This document shows positions 16,286-23,775 of a stretch of 39,287 bases of DNA, in pieces. The notes under the pieces were generated by a model that had not been told where the DNA came from, made no database searches, and was given only the letters and a program-made list of their open reading frames with translations. The DNA is taken from the NCBI GenBank assembly GCA_035764935.1, contig DASTYK010000058.1, forward strand, positions 1 through 39,287, written 5' to 3'. A program made the translations under genes and the position numbers. Numbering within the stretch: position 1 is the first letter of the stretch; every line of letters starts with the position of its first letter. The DNA is from Longimicrobiales bacterium. GTDB taxonomy: Bacteria > Gemmatimonadota > Gemmatimonadetes > Longimicrobiales > RSA9.

Positions 16286-16300
16286 GAAAGGGAGGAACGG

Positions 16301-16855
16301 ATGCATTCGATGCAGGCTGCTCTCATTGCGGCTGCGTGTGTCCTCGTGCCAACGGCACTGCACGCCCAGGCCACCGTAGTGCAGCGCGAGTTCGAGGAAG
16401 GCGACTTCAGCGTCAGCATCGCGCAGGACGCGCTGACCGACGCGAACAGCTCGTTCATTCTCTCGATCGCCAACAACGAAGAGGGAGCGCTCGGCTGGAA
16501 GTGCATGGAGGACGGGCTGAACGTGATCCTGGTCATCGGCACCTACTACGCGGGTGACGAGGACGAGGACATCGTCGTGCAGTACCGCTTCGACCAGGAG
16601 GAGGCGGAGCCGGAGGAGTACTGGGCGCTGCTCAGCGGGAACGAGATGGCGTACATCCGCATGGATCGCGTTGCCGGCTTCACGCAGCGCGCGCTCCAGG
16701 CCCGGCGCATCGTCGTGCGTGCCGTCGATCCGTACGACAACGAGACCCGCACGTTCGTCGTCGGGACACGCGGGCTGGAACAGGCGCTCAGGAACCTGCC
16801 GTGCGCGTCAGCAGTGAAGCAGCCTGCGGCCGTGGTCGGCACGAGCTCGACCTGA
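16301..16855 (+). CDS. Secreted protein, VasI-like in outline, unknown function
   Basis: 184 residues. A signal peptide is clear (M-H-S-M-Q-A-A-L-I-A-A-A-C-V-L-V-P-T-A-L-H-A-Q, cleavage after A-H-A). The mature part has L-G-W-K-C near residue 68 and L-R-N-L-P-C near 168, likely one disulfide, with V-V-Q-Y-R-F-D-Q-E-E between and A-R-R-I-V-V-R-A-V-D-P...T-R-T-F-V-V-G-T-R-G-L-E-Q-A-L after. That order of motifs resembles the VasI-type periplasmic proteins, but this is a loose match and no type VI genes are near. ATG 16301 is chosen because it follows GGGAGG and begins the signal peptide; an ATG eight codons upstream is in frame. Alone on its strand. Confidence 0.75.
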   Translation: MHSMQAALIAAACVLVPTALHAQATVVQREFEEGDFSVSIAQDALTDANSSFILSIANNEEGALGWKCMEDGLNVILVIGTYYAGDEDEDIVVQYRFDQEEAEPEEYWALLSGNEMAYIRMDRVAGFTQRALQARRIVVRAVDPYDNETRTFVVGTRGLEQALRNLPCASAVKQPAAVVGTSST

Positions 16856-16890
16856 CGGCGTACACACCACACTCCGATTCGGCCCGCCGT

Positions 16891-16921
16891 GACCCTGCAC
16901 AGAGCCGTCTGATGCAGGGTC
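16891..16921. terminator. Hairpin between convergent genes
   Basis: 9-bp perfect stem GACCCTGCA (16891-16899) with TGCAGGGTC (16913-16921), which can be lengthened by a GCCG/CGGC helix around small bulges. It separates the secreted-protein gene from the convergent propeller gene. No T run. Confidence 0.45.
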
Positions 16922-16991
16922 GGCGGCAGGGCTGATCGCAACCTCCTGCGCACCGCACGCTGTGTCGCGCGATCCGTCGCCGTGCACGCGG

Positions 16992-17870
16992 CTACTGCAC
17001 CTGCTCCGCCACCAGTGCTATCCTGTCACCGGCAGCGCTCGCTGCAACACGAACGATGTTCGCCAGGTCCGGATCGTCGAACCGCGCTACATCGCGCCAC
17101 TCCTCCTCGTGTGCAGGATCCAGCGCGTACAGGGCATTGCCCGAGGGCATCAGCAGAACGTTGCCCGGCAGCCAGGCATAGCTGAGCGATTCGCCCACGG
17201 CCGGGGCGATCGGCGTGATCACACCCGACGCCAGATCCATCCGATGAATCCAGGCCCGGCCATCGCTGCCCGGCATCATGAAGCTCACCGCCGCCTCACC
17301 GGGAATCTGCTGTGGCGGCGAGCCGGCCAGTCCCGTGAGCACAGTGCCTTCGCCACCCTGCACATCCACCACCTCGAACGTGCGCACCGAGTCGTTCACG
17401 AAGAACGCCATGCCACCGTCCGCCAGGGCGCCGTAGTACCCGACGCGCTCCACGCTCGCCGGGTGCTCCGCGATCGGCCTGCCGTCCGTCGAGTAGCGCC
17501 ACAGCGCACCGGTCGACATGTCGGCAGGCCAGCGCACGACCAGCATCTCGCCGCCATCCGGCGTCAGCGACGGGCTGAACTCGTTCTCCGGGGTTTGCGT
17601 CAGGCGCGTCGCTGTCCACGTGCCCAGGTCGAACCGGAAGATCTCCGTCTGCCCGCCTACATCCGCATTGTAGAGAAACCCGCGTCCATCCGGCAGGAAC
17701 CACGGCTGGTTGTCATAGCCGGGGCGCATGGTCGCGTTGCGCGGTGTGCCGATTCCAATGCCACGGTCGTCGAGCCGCAGGTCTGCGATGAAAATGTCGG
17801 TCGACGGCATCTGTGCTGCGACGGGCGGTCCCGCAAGCAGCAGAGTGAAGCTCAGGATTGCGATGCGCAT
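16992..17870 (-). CDS. Secreted TolB/WD40-like beta-propeller protein
   Basis: 292 residues with a Sec signal peptide (M-R-I-A-I-L-S-F-T-L-L-L-A-G-P-P-V-A-A-Q). Mature protein contains repeated propeller blades of TolB type: N-Q-P-W-F-L-P-D-G-R-G-F-L-Y, E-I-F-R-F-D-L-G-T-W-T-A-T-R-L-T-Q-T-P-E-N-E-F-S-P-S-L-T-P-D-G-G-E-M-L-V-V, then A-L-W-R-Y-S-T-D-G-R-P and W-I-H-R-M-D-L-A-S-G-V-I-T-P-I. At about four to five recognisable blades it is shorter than TolB. Such proteins usually bind other proteins or oligosaccharides in the periplasm, and many lone copies in these phyla have no assigned role. A GGAGG precedes ATG 17870. Divergent from marR, 162 bp away. Confidence 0.8.
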   Translation of the reverse strand: MRIAILSFTLLLAGPPVAAQMPSTDIFIADLRLDDRGIGIGTPRNATMRPGYDNQPWFLPDGRGFLYNADVGGQTEIFRFDLGTWTATRLTQTPENEFSPSLTPDGGEMLVVRWPADMSTGALWRYSTDGRPIAEHPASVERVGYYGALADGGMAFFVNDSVRTFEVVDVQGGEGTVLTGLAGSPPQQIPGEAAVSFMMPGSDGRAWIHRMDLASGVITPIAPAVGESLSYAWLPGNVLLMPSGNALYALDPAHEEEWRDVARFDDPDLANIVRVAASAAGDRIALVAEQVQ

Positions 17871-17992
17871 GCGGGTTCCTCCAGGCGTGACGGCAGGGGC
17901 CGCTCGACGGGCAGACCGGACGTGGAACGGCGCTTCCAGGCGATCTCCCGAGTATAGGCGTCACCGGTGCCGCGCGGAAGGGCGTCCCGGGA

Positions 17993-18009
17993 TATACTTG
18001 ACTGATCAA
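17993..18009 (+). promoter_or_regulatory. marR promoter -10 (TATACT) overlapping a TTGACTGATCAA operator
   Basis: TATACT at 17993-17998 is a near-consensus -10; its last base begins the dyad TTGACTGATCAA (17998-18009). The likely start of transcription falls inside the dyad, so a bound dimer would block it. The same dyad, with one central base changed, lies before doxX. No good -35 is visible. Confidence 0.6.
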
Positions 18010-18032
18010 ATACATGCCGCTACCATCTGCGC

Positions 18033-18491
18033 ATGACTGCCGCCACCAGCCGGAACCGACGCGCACGACCGCTGCACCAGCAGGCGTTCGGCGCCATGCT
18101 CCTGACCGCCGACGCCCTGCGCCGCGCGCTCGGGCAGGTGCTGGAGCCGCACGGGCTGACGTCGCAGCAGTACAACGTACTGCGCATCCTGCGGGGTGCG
18201 CGCCCCGATTCCCTGCCGACCATGGAGATCGCGGCGCGCATGCTGGAGCAGACGCCGGGCATCACCCGCCTCCTCGATCGGCTCGAGACAAAGGGGCTCG
18301 TGAGCCGTGAGCGGCGCACGGACGACCGTCGCCAGGTGCTCTGTTCCATCACGCCGCTCGGCCTCGAGCTGCTCGCCGGGCTCGATGAGCCCGTGGACCG
18401 GGCGGACGAGGCGCTGCTGGGTGTGCTGAAGGATGCAGAGCTGCGGACACTGATCGGCTACCTGGAGCGGATCCGGGAGCAGGCAACCTGA
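18033..18491 (+). CDS. MarR-family transcriptional regulator
   Basis: 152 residues. The winged helix is clear: L-T-S-Q-Q-Y-N-V-L-R-I-L-R-G, then I-A-A-R-M-L-E-Q-T-P-G-I-T-R-L-L-D-R-L-E-T-K-G-L-V-S-R-E-R-R-T-D-D-R-R-Q-V-L-C-S-I-T-P-L-G (recognition helix and D-x-R wing). It belongs to the group of small MarR repressors found next to doxX genes. Only one Cys (in the wing, V-L-C-S), so a two-cysteine thiol switch is not evident. Its promoter and that of doxX carry near-identical dyads, so it probably represses itself and the doxX-SDR unit; quinones or electrophiles are the usual signals in such loci, which is inference here. Confidence 0.9.
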   Translation: MTAATSRNRRARPLHQQAFGAMLLTADALRRALGQVLEPHGLTSQQYNVLRILRGARPDSLPTMEIAARMLEQTPGITRLLDRLETKGLVSRERRTDDRRQVLCSITPLGLELLAGLDEPVDRADEALLGVLKDAELRTLIGYLERIREQAT

Positions 18492-18553
18492 TACCGATCG
18501 AGGCCTGGAGCGGGTGTCAGTGCTGCACGCCGATGTTTGTTTTCCCAAGTTAG

Positions 18554-18578
18554 TTGATTAGTCAATACTTAATCAGTC
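18554..18578. promoter_or_regulatory. doxX operator: TTGACTAATCAA (minus) plus a neighbouring half-copy
   Basis: On the minus strand 18565-18554 reads TTGACTAATCAA, identical to the marR site except for one central base. A second partial copy, GACTGATTAA, occupies 18578-18569 on the same strand. Lies 33 bp before the doxX start, in an AT-rich island unlike the surrounding GC-rich DNA. Confidence 0.65.
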
Positions 18579-18597
18579 GGTTTATCGGGAGGATGGC

Positions 18598-19128
18598 ATG
18601 AGCACGAGGGTCGCGGGGGCTGGATCGGGAGGGGTGGCAGCGGAGGGCGCGAGCTCCGCGAGTCTGTTGCACACGCTCGCGCGAACGCGCAACGACGGTG
18701 TTGCACTCGTTCTCCGCGCGACCCTCGCGCTCGTGATCTTTCCGCACGGCGCACAGAAGCTGCTCGGCTGGTTCGATGGTCCGGGCTTCAGTGGAGCGAT
18801 GGCTCATCTCACGACCGACTACGGGCTTCCGGGGCTCATTGCGTTGCCTGTCATCCTGATCGAGTTCTTTGCGCCGCTGGCGCTGGCGCTTGGACTGCTG
18901 ACTCGCCTTGCCGCGCTGGCCGTTGCGGCCGTGATGATCGGCGCCGCCCTGACGACGCATCTGCCGAACGGCTTCTTCATGAACTGGTTCGGCAACCAGG
19001 CAGGCGAGGGATTCGAGTATCACCTGCTGGCGGTGGGACTGGCAGTCGGAGTGATTGCGCGTGGCGGCGGAGCCCTGTCCCTGGACCGGCGCATCATCTG
19101 CGACGCGGATGCCGGGAGGAAATCATGA
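18598..19128 (+). CDS. DoxX-family membrane protein
   Basis: 176 residues. After a 35-residue Ala/Gly/Ser-rich N-terminal tail come four membrane helices with DoxX landmarks: L-R-A-T-L-A-L-V-I-F-P-H-G-A-Q-K-L-L-G-W-F-D-G-P-G-F (helix 1 and loop), L-P-V-I-L-I-E-F-F-A-P-L-A-L-A-L-G-L-L-T-R-L-A-A (helix 2), the M-I-G-A-A-L-T-T-H helix and E-Y-H-L-L-A-V-G-L-A. The charged/polar residues H, K, E, R and H within helices are the conserved set. DoxX proteins are linked to thiol/quinone stress handling. GGGAGG precedes ATG 18598. Stop overlaps the SDR start (ATGA). Preceded by MarR-type operators. The long N-terminal tail is unusual. Confidence 0.9.
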   Translation: MSTRVAGAGSGGVAAEGASSASLLHTLARTRNDGVALVLRATLALVIFPHGAQKLLGWFDGPGFSGAMAHLTTDYGLPGLIALPVILIEFFAPLALALGLLTRLAALAVAAVMIGAALTTHLPNGFFMNWFGNQAGEGFEYHLLAVGLAVGVIARGGGALSLDRRIICDADAGRKS

Positions 19129-19961
19129 CGACAGGCACGATGCCGCGTGAGGGCGGCGCAGTGCGGCCCCTCGCGAACGTGCGCGTCTTCGTGGCAGGCG
19201 GCACCGGCAACGTGGGGCGCGAGCTGGTCAGTGCGCTGATTGCAGCGGGCGCAACCACGGCCGTGTCGTCGCGGTCGGCGGCGAAGCTGGCAGCGTTGCG
19301 GGCACACGTCGGGGGCTCGACGAGCGAGGCGGCAGCGGAGCGCCTGGTCACGATCGATGGCGACGTCGCCGACACAGCCGATTCCTCGCGCGTGCTGTCG
19401 GTGGCGCTGGAACGCCTGGGCGGCCTGGAGGCCGCGGTGGCGAGTCTCGGCACCTTCGTACCGACGGAATCTCTGCTTGCTGCCGCCACGACCGACCTCC
19501 GGCGTGTCCTCGACAGCTATGTCCTCGCGCACCACACGGTTGCGCGCACGCTGATTCCTGCGCTGCAAGAGCAGGCCGGCAGCTACGTCATCATCAATGG
19601 CATGCTCGGTCATGGCTACATGTTCCCGGGCGCGGCACTCGTGTCGGTGGCGGGTGCGGCGCAGGCGCACTGGGCGCGGCTCCTGATGATGGAGCTGGAG
19701 CAGACGAACGTGCGTGCCAACGAGGTCGTCGTGTATTCGAGCTTCGGCCGGCCGGACGACGACGAGCGCAACCGGGGCCGTGTCGGGAAGTCGGATGTGA
19801 CCGGCTTCGTGGTGCAGCTTCTCTCGGCGGCTGGCGCCGCCGTCCGGGGACGATCACTCCATCTCAAGAGCGGGGACGTGATGCAGGTGCTGGGCGCTGC
19901 GGCGGGGTCCGCCATGGGGGGCGATCCGGATGACGGACGGCAGGTGCGCCGACAACCGTAG
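19125..19961 (+). CDS. SDR-family protein with a degenerate active site
   Basis: 278 residues with a Rossmann fold: V-F-V-A-G-G-T-G-N-V-G-R-E (GxxGxxG near 26), S-S-R-S-A-A-K-L, I-D-G-D-V-A-D and V-A-S-L-G-T-F. The catalytic Y-x-x-x-K expected after I-I-N-G-M-L-G-H-G is missing: the region reads A-A-L-V-S-V-A-G-A-A-Q-A-H-W-A-R-L-L-M-M-E-L, so the tyrosine is Val and the lysine absent, and the usual Ser is Gly/Met. The protein probably binds NAD(P) but does not do normal SDR chemistry; a sensor/regulatory or NmrA-like role is possible. Translationally coupled to doxX and therefore presumably under the same MarR control. Confidence 0.82.
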   Translation: MTTGTMPREGGAVRPLANVRVFVAGGTGNVGRELVSALIAAGATTAVSSRSAAKLAALRAHVGGSTSEAAAERLVTIDGDVADTADSSRVLSVALERLGGLEAAVASLGTFVPTESLLAAATTDLRRVLDSYVLAHHTVARTLIPALQEQAGSYVIINGMLGHGYMFPGAALVSVAGAAQAHWARLLMMELEQTNVRANEVVVYSSFGRPDDDERNRGRVGKSDVTGFVVQLLSAAGAAVRGRSLHLKSGDVMQVLGAAAGSAMGGDPDDGRQVRRQP

Positions 19962-19997
19962 TCCAGCTGGGCTGCGCGACGGCGTCCGGGCGCGTAG

Positions 19998-20020
19998 AAT
20001 GAGGCATCCTCAGCCTCATT
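19998..20020 (+). promoter_or_regulatory. Hairpin just upstream of the metalloprotease Shine-Dalgarno
   Basis: AATGAGGC (19998-20005) pairs perfectly with GCCTCATT (20013-20020) over a 7-nt loop. The AGGAGG at 20029-20034 follows after 8 nt. It could end the marR-doxX-SDR transcript or affect translation of the metalloprotease. Confidence 0.5.
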
Positions 20021-20038
20021 TCGACCTCAGGAGGTCCG

Positions 20039-22510
20039 ATGCCCGGTCGCCCCGGCCTTTCCGCTGTCGTTCTTGCCGTTCTGGTCACATCCGGCTGCGC
20101 CAGCGCCGGCGCCACGCCGAGTGCGCCCCAGCAGCGCGCCGCCCGCGATACTACGGGCATGCGTGCGTACAGCCGGGTGATCACACCCGCCATGACCACG
20201 GACAGCGGTCTGTTCGTGGTGCACCAGGACGACGGCAAGGTGTTCTACGAGATCCCGACGGACCGCCTTGGCGAGGAGCTGCTGCTGGTTACACGCATTG
20301 CGCGGACGGCAAGCGACATCGGCTATGGCGGCCAGGAGGCGAACACGCAGGTCGTACGCTGGACGCGCGAGGGCGGCCGCGTACTGCTGCGCACGGTGCA
20401 GTACGACGTCGTCGCGGACACGACGCTGCCGATCTACGAGGCGGTGCGTGCGGCGCACTTCGAGCCGATCATTGCGGCATTCGACATCGAGGCAATGACG
20501 CCGGACAGCAGCGCCGTCGTGATCGAGGTGACGGACCTGTTCACCAAGGACGTGCGTGTGCTCGGCCTGGGTGCGCGCCAGCGCGAGATGTACGAGGTGC
20601 GGCGGCTGGACGAGGCCCGCTCCTTCGTGGCGTCGGTGAAGAGCTATCCGGAGAACATCGAGGTCCGGCACGTGCTCACCTACGAGGCGGCGGAGCCGCC
20701 GGCGAACTCGAGCACCGGCACGATCTCGCTGGAGATGAACCAGTCGATGGTGCAGCTCCCTGCCCGGCCGATGCAGCCGCGGCTGAATGACGCGCGCGTC
20801 GGCTATTTCAACGTCGACCAGCTCGATTACGGCAGTGACGAGCACTTCGCGGATGAAGTCAGCTACATCACCCGCTGGCGGCTGGAGCCGAAGGACACTG
20901 CGGCGTTCCGTCGTGGTGAGCTGGTAGAGCCGGTGAAGCAGATCGTCTACTATGTCGATCCGGCCACCCCGGTGAAGTGGCGGCAGTGCCTGATCGACGG
21001 CGTGAACGACTGGAACGTGGCGTTCGAGGCAGCCGGTTTCCGCAACGCGATCGAGGGCCGTCCCGCGCCGTCACCCGAGCAGGACCCCGAGTTCAGCCCG
21101 GAAGACGCACGCTATTCGGTGATCCGCTACTACCCGTCGGACATCATGAACGCGTCCGGCCCGCACGTGCACGACCCGCGCACGGGCGAGATCCTGGAGA
21201 GCGACATCAACTGGTATCACAACGTCATGAACCTCGTGCGCAACTGGTACTTCGTGCAGACGTCCGCGGCGAACCCTGACGCACGCACGGCACGCATGAG
21301 CGACGAGACGATGTGCCAGCTCATCCGGTTCGTGTCGGCACACGAGGTCGGCCACACGCTGGGGCTGCAGCACAACATGAAATCGAGCGCGGCGTATCCC
21401 GTGGACTCGCTGCGCAGCGGCCCCTTTACGCAGGAGTACGGCACCGCGCCCTCGATCATGGACTACGCGCGTTTCAACTACGTCGCGCAGCCGGGTGACG
21501 CCGGCATCAACTTCATGCCTGCGATCGGCCCGTACGACAAGTGGGCCATCGAGTGGGGCTACCGTCCGATCCTGGAAGCCGACTCGCCCGCGGAAGAGGA
21601 AGCGATTCTCGACGAGTGGATCCGCGAGCACGACGAACCGCTCTACCACTTCGCCGGCTCGACGGGCGCCGACCCGACGGCGCAGAGTGAGGCACTCGGC
21701 GACGACGCGATGCGCGCGAGCCGGTACGGCATCGAGAACCTGAAGCGGACGATGAACAACCTGGTCGCGTGGACCACCCGACCGGGCGAGGACTACGCGC
21801 AGCTCGACGAGCTGTACGGCCAGGTGCTCGGCCAGTGGAATCGCTACCTGGGTCACGTGGCGACCGTGATCGGCGGCGTCGAGCGCACGTTCCGCGAGGC
21901 GGACCAGCCGGGCGTCCCGTACGAGGTCGTGCCGCAGGACGAGCAGGAGCGCGCGGTGGAGTACTTCATCGACGAGGCGTTCACCACCCCGACATGGATG
22001 CTGAACAGGGATGTGCTGAGCCGCATCGGTGCCCCCTCGGCGGTCGACCGCATGCAGTCAGCGCAGGCACGTGCCCTCGAGCTGGTGTTCAACCCCGCAC
22101 GGCTCCAGCGGATGATCGAGCAGGAGGCCGTCCTCGGCGACCGCGCATACTCCATGGGCGAGCTGTTCCGGGACGTACGGGCGGGCGTGTGGTCGGAGCT
22201 GGCTGCCGGGCGCGAGATCGACGTCTATCGTCGCAACCTGCAGCGCGCATACATCGCGCAGATGGCGGAGCTGATGACGCCGCCCGAGCCGGCGCAGAAT
22301 GGTGGCGGGGGCTTCGGTTTTGGCGGGCCACCGGTCGATCCGACGCAAAGCGACATTGCCGCGTTCGCACGCGGTGAGCTGGTCGAGATCGCGGCGGCAG
22401 CGCAGCGGGCGATCGGCCGCACCAGTGACCGGGCGACGCGCCTGCACCTGCAGGACGTGCGCGCACGGATTTCTGCGATCCTGGACCCGGCTCGCCAGGC
22501 GGTGCGCTAG
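20039..22510 (+). CDS. Zinc metalloprotease lipoprotein (DUF5117/DUF5118 type)
   Basis: 823 residues. The N-terminus is a lipoprotein signal (A-V-L-V-T-S-G-C, Cys at about 20), so it is anchored in the envelope. A DUF5117-like beta domain (R-V-I-T-P-A-M-T-T-D-S-G-L-F-V-V-H-Q-D-D-G-K-V-F-Y-E-I-P-T-D-R-L-G-E-E-L-L-L-V-T-R) leads to the metzincin motif H-E-V-G-H-T-L-G-L-Q-H-N near residue 435 (three zinc His, catalytic Glu) followed by the Met-turn-like S-I-M-D-Y-A-R-F-N-Y. The C-terminal half is the DUF4953-like helical region (Y-F-I-D-E-A-F-T-T-P-T-W-M). These large secreted zinc peptidases are frequent in Gemmatimonadota and Bacteroidota; substrates are unknown. AGGAGG four bases before ATG 20039. 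Ends at a hairpin shared with the convergent kinase gene. Confidence 0.92.
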   Translation: MPGRPGLSAVVLAVLVTSGCASAGATPSAPQQRAARDTTGMRAYSRVITPAMTTDSGLFVVHQDDGKVFYEIPTDRLGEELLLVTRIARTASDIGYGGQEANTQVVRWTREGGRVLLRTVQYDVVADTTLPIYEAVRAAHFEPIIAAFDIEAMTPDSSAVVIEVTDLFTKDVRVLGLGARQREMYEVRRLDEARSFVASVKSYPENIEVRHVLTYEAAEPPANSSTGTISLEMNQSMVQLPARPMQPRLNDARVGYFNVDQLDYGSDEHFADEVSYITRWRLEPKDTAAFRRGELVEPVKQIVYYVDPATPVKWRQCLIDGVNDWNVAFEAAGFRNAIEGRPAPSPEQDPEFSPEDARYSVIRYYPSDIMNASGPHVHDPRTGEILESDINWYHNVMNLVRNWYFVQTSAANPDARTARMSDETMCQLIRFVSAHEVGHTLGLQHNMKSSAAYPVDSLRSGPFTQEYGTAPSIMDYARFNYVAQPGDAGINFMPAIGPYDKWAIEWGYRPILEADSPAEEEAILDEWIREHDEPLYHFAGSTGADPTAQSEALGDDAMRASRYGIENLKRTMNNLVAWTTRPGEDYAQLDELYGQVLGQWNRYLGHVATVIGGVERTFREADQPGVPYEVVPQDEQERAVEYFIDEAFTTPTWMLNRDVLSRIGAPSAVDRMQSAQARALELVFNPARLQRMIEQEAVLGDRAYSMGELFRDVRAGVWSELAAGREIDVYRRNLQRAYIAQMAELMTPPEPAQNGGGGFGFGGPPVDPTQSDIAAFARGELVEIAAAAQRAIGRTSDRATRLHLQDVRARISAILDPARQAVR

Positions 22511-22544
22511 TCGCGCGCGGGCGCGCTCACCGCGTATGACCAAC

Positions 22545-22576
22545 CTGAGCAGGGCAGCATCCGAGGCCCTGCTCAG
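22545..22576. terminator. Bidirectional hairpin between convergent genes
   Basis: Perfect 11-bp stem CTGAGCAGGGC (22545-22555) with GCCCTGCTCAG (22566-22576), loop 10 nt. Its right arm contains the stop codon of the histidine kinase on the minus strand. No long T run on either side. Confidence 0.6.
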
Positions 22577-23727
22577 GCGCGCATGGCGCTCTGTTCGGCG
22601 CGAGGTACGTTCACGGTGAAGGTCGTCCCGGTGTCCGGGCCGGACTCGACCTCGATGTAACCGCCGTGCGCGCTGACGATACGTTCGGCGATGTACAGGC
22701 CGAGCCCGAGGCTGTCGGTTGGACCTCGCGGTGCGGACCTGCGTCCGGGGAAGCGTCGGTCCTTCAGCGGGTTGAAGATGCCGTCGAGCTGATCGCCCGG
22801 GATCACTGCGCCCTTGTTGTGCACTGCCACGGACACGATCTCCGCCTCGCCCCGGGCCTCGACCGCGATCGGTTGTCCCGCTTCGCCGTGCTGGACCGCG
22901 TTCACCACGATATTGGTGAGCGCCTGGCGCAGGCGGGCAGCGTCCCATTCGCCCTGCAGATCACCGGTGCACCGGACCCGGATCTGCGAGTCTGGTCCGG
23001 AAGAGACGACCTCGTCGACGACCTTGAGGACGAGGTCCTCGAGGTCCACTTCCTCGCGGGCAACCGGGATGCCGTCACCGAGCCGGCTGCGGGTGAAGTC
23101 CAGGAGGTCGCCCACCATCCGCGTGGTGCGCCGCGCAGCCTCGACAATGCGTGCGGTCAGGTCGCGCTGGGTCGGTTGGAGGCTGCCACTCTCCAGCATG
23201 AACAGCGCAGATGTCAGGATCGCGCCAAGCGGCGTGCGGAGATCATGGCCGAGCATGCCGATGAAGAGCTCTTTCGACTGCTCCACGCTCTGGTCGAACG
23301 CGGCGACCGATTCCGCCAGCGCCTGGTCGATCGCCTCGTTGAAACGGATCAGGTCCTCGAGGTCATTCCCGTCGAGTCCGCCCTTGGCATTTGTCCACAG
23401 CCGCAGCACGCTCGCCCGCAGGGCACGATACTCGGCCACCATCTGCTCGATGTCGAACCCACTGTTGGCTCGACCCGCTCCGTGCAGGGTTGCGGCGCTC
23501 GGTTCCATGGCGGTTTCGGACGCCTGGCCGCGGGACTTGGCGATCTGCGCCTCCGGGCTCTGATACGTCTCCAGGTCCTCGGCGAACGCGTTCAACATCG
23601 CGGCCGCATGGTCCCGCAGCGCACGGTTGTTCATCGTGATGCTGGCGGGGCTGCACAGGCGGGCGAACTCCTCCCAGTCGGCCAGGATCGGCTCGCGGTT
23701 CGCTCGGATGAAATCAGCCAGTCGCAT
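22573..23727 (-). CDS. Soluble histidine kinase with N-terminal RsbRD-like sensor module
   Basis: 384 residues, no membrane segment. Residues 1-135 form a helical module of RsbRD_N type (I-R-A-N-R-E-P-I-L-A-D-W-E-E-F... L-R-D-H-A-A-A-M-L-N-A-F-A... H-G-A-G-R-A-N-S-G-F-D-I-E-Q-M-V-A-E-Y-R-A-L-R-A-S-V-L-R-L-W). The HisKA domain follows with M-L-G-H-D-L-R-T-P-L (phospho-acceptor His near 162), then HATPase_c with N-I-V-V-N-A-V-Q-H-G (N box), F-N-P-L-K-D (F-box variant), G-L-G-L-Y-I-A-E-R-I-V (G box). The D-x-G box is N-K-G (V-H-N-K-G-A), a common variant in this group. No response regulator is adjacent. The gene lies 48 bp after the DUF3037 gene on the same strand. Confidence 0.9.
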   Translation of the reverse strand: MRLADFIRANREPILADWEEFARLCSPASITMNNRALRDHAAAMLNAFAEDLETYQSPEAQIAKSRGQASETAMEPSAATLHGAGRANSGFDIEQMVAEYRALRASVLRLWTNAKGGLDGNDLEDLIRFNEAIDQALAESVAAFDQSVEQSKELFIGMLGHDLRTPLGAILTSALFMLESGSLQPTQRDLTARIVEAARRTTRMVGDLLDFTRSRLGDGIPVAREEVDLEDLVLKVVDEVVSSGPDSQIRVRCTGDLQGEWDAARLRQALTNIVVNAVQHGEAGQPIAVEARGEAEIVSVAVHNKGAVIPGDQLDGIFNPLKDRRFPGRRSAPRGPTDSLGLGLYIAERIVSAHGGYIEVESGPDTGTTFTVNVPRAEQSAMRA

Positions 23728-23775
23728 GGCCGGGCACTACTTCAGCTTTCGTACCATCTGATGACTGAGCCGGGC

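Larger units (their letters stand above)
15914..16300. other. Divergent intergenic region with no gene
   Basis: About 390 bp between the PafB-like gene (minus) and the secreted-protein gene (plus). It should hold both promoters. What can be seen: direct TGTCAC copies near 15937-15950 and again a GTGTCACAC near 16034, four 9-bp tandem repeats (15961-15996) and a 16-bp tandem duplication directly before the 16301 gene. No convincing small coding frame. Confidence 0.6.
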
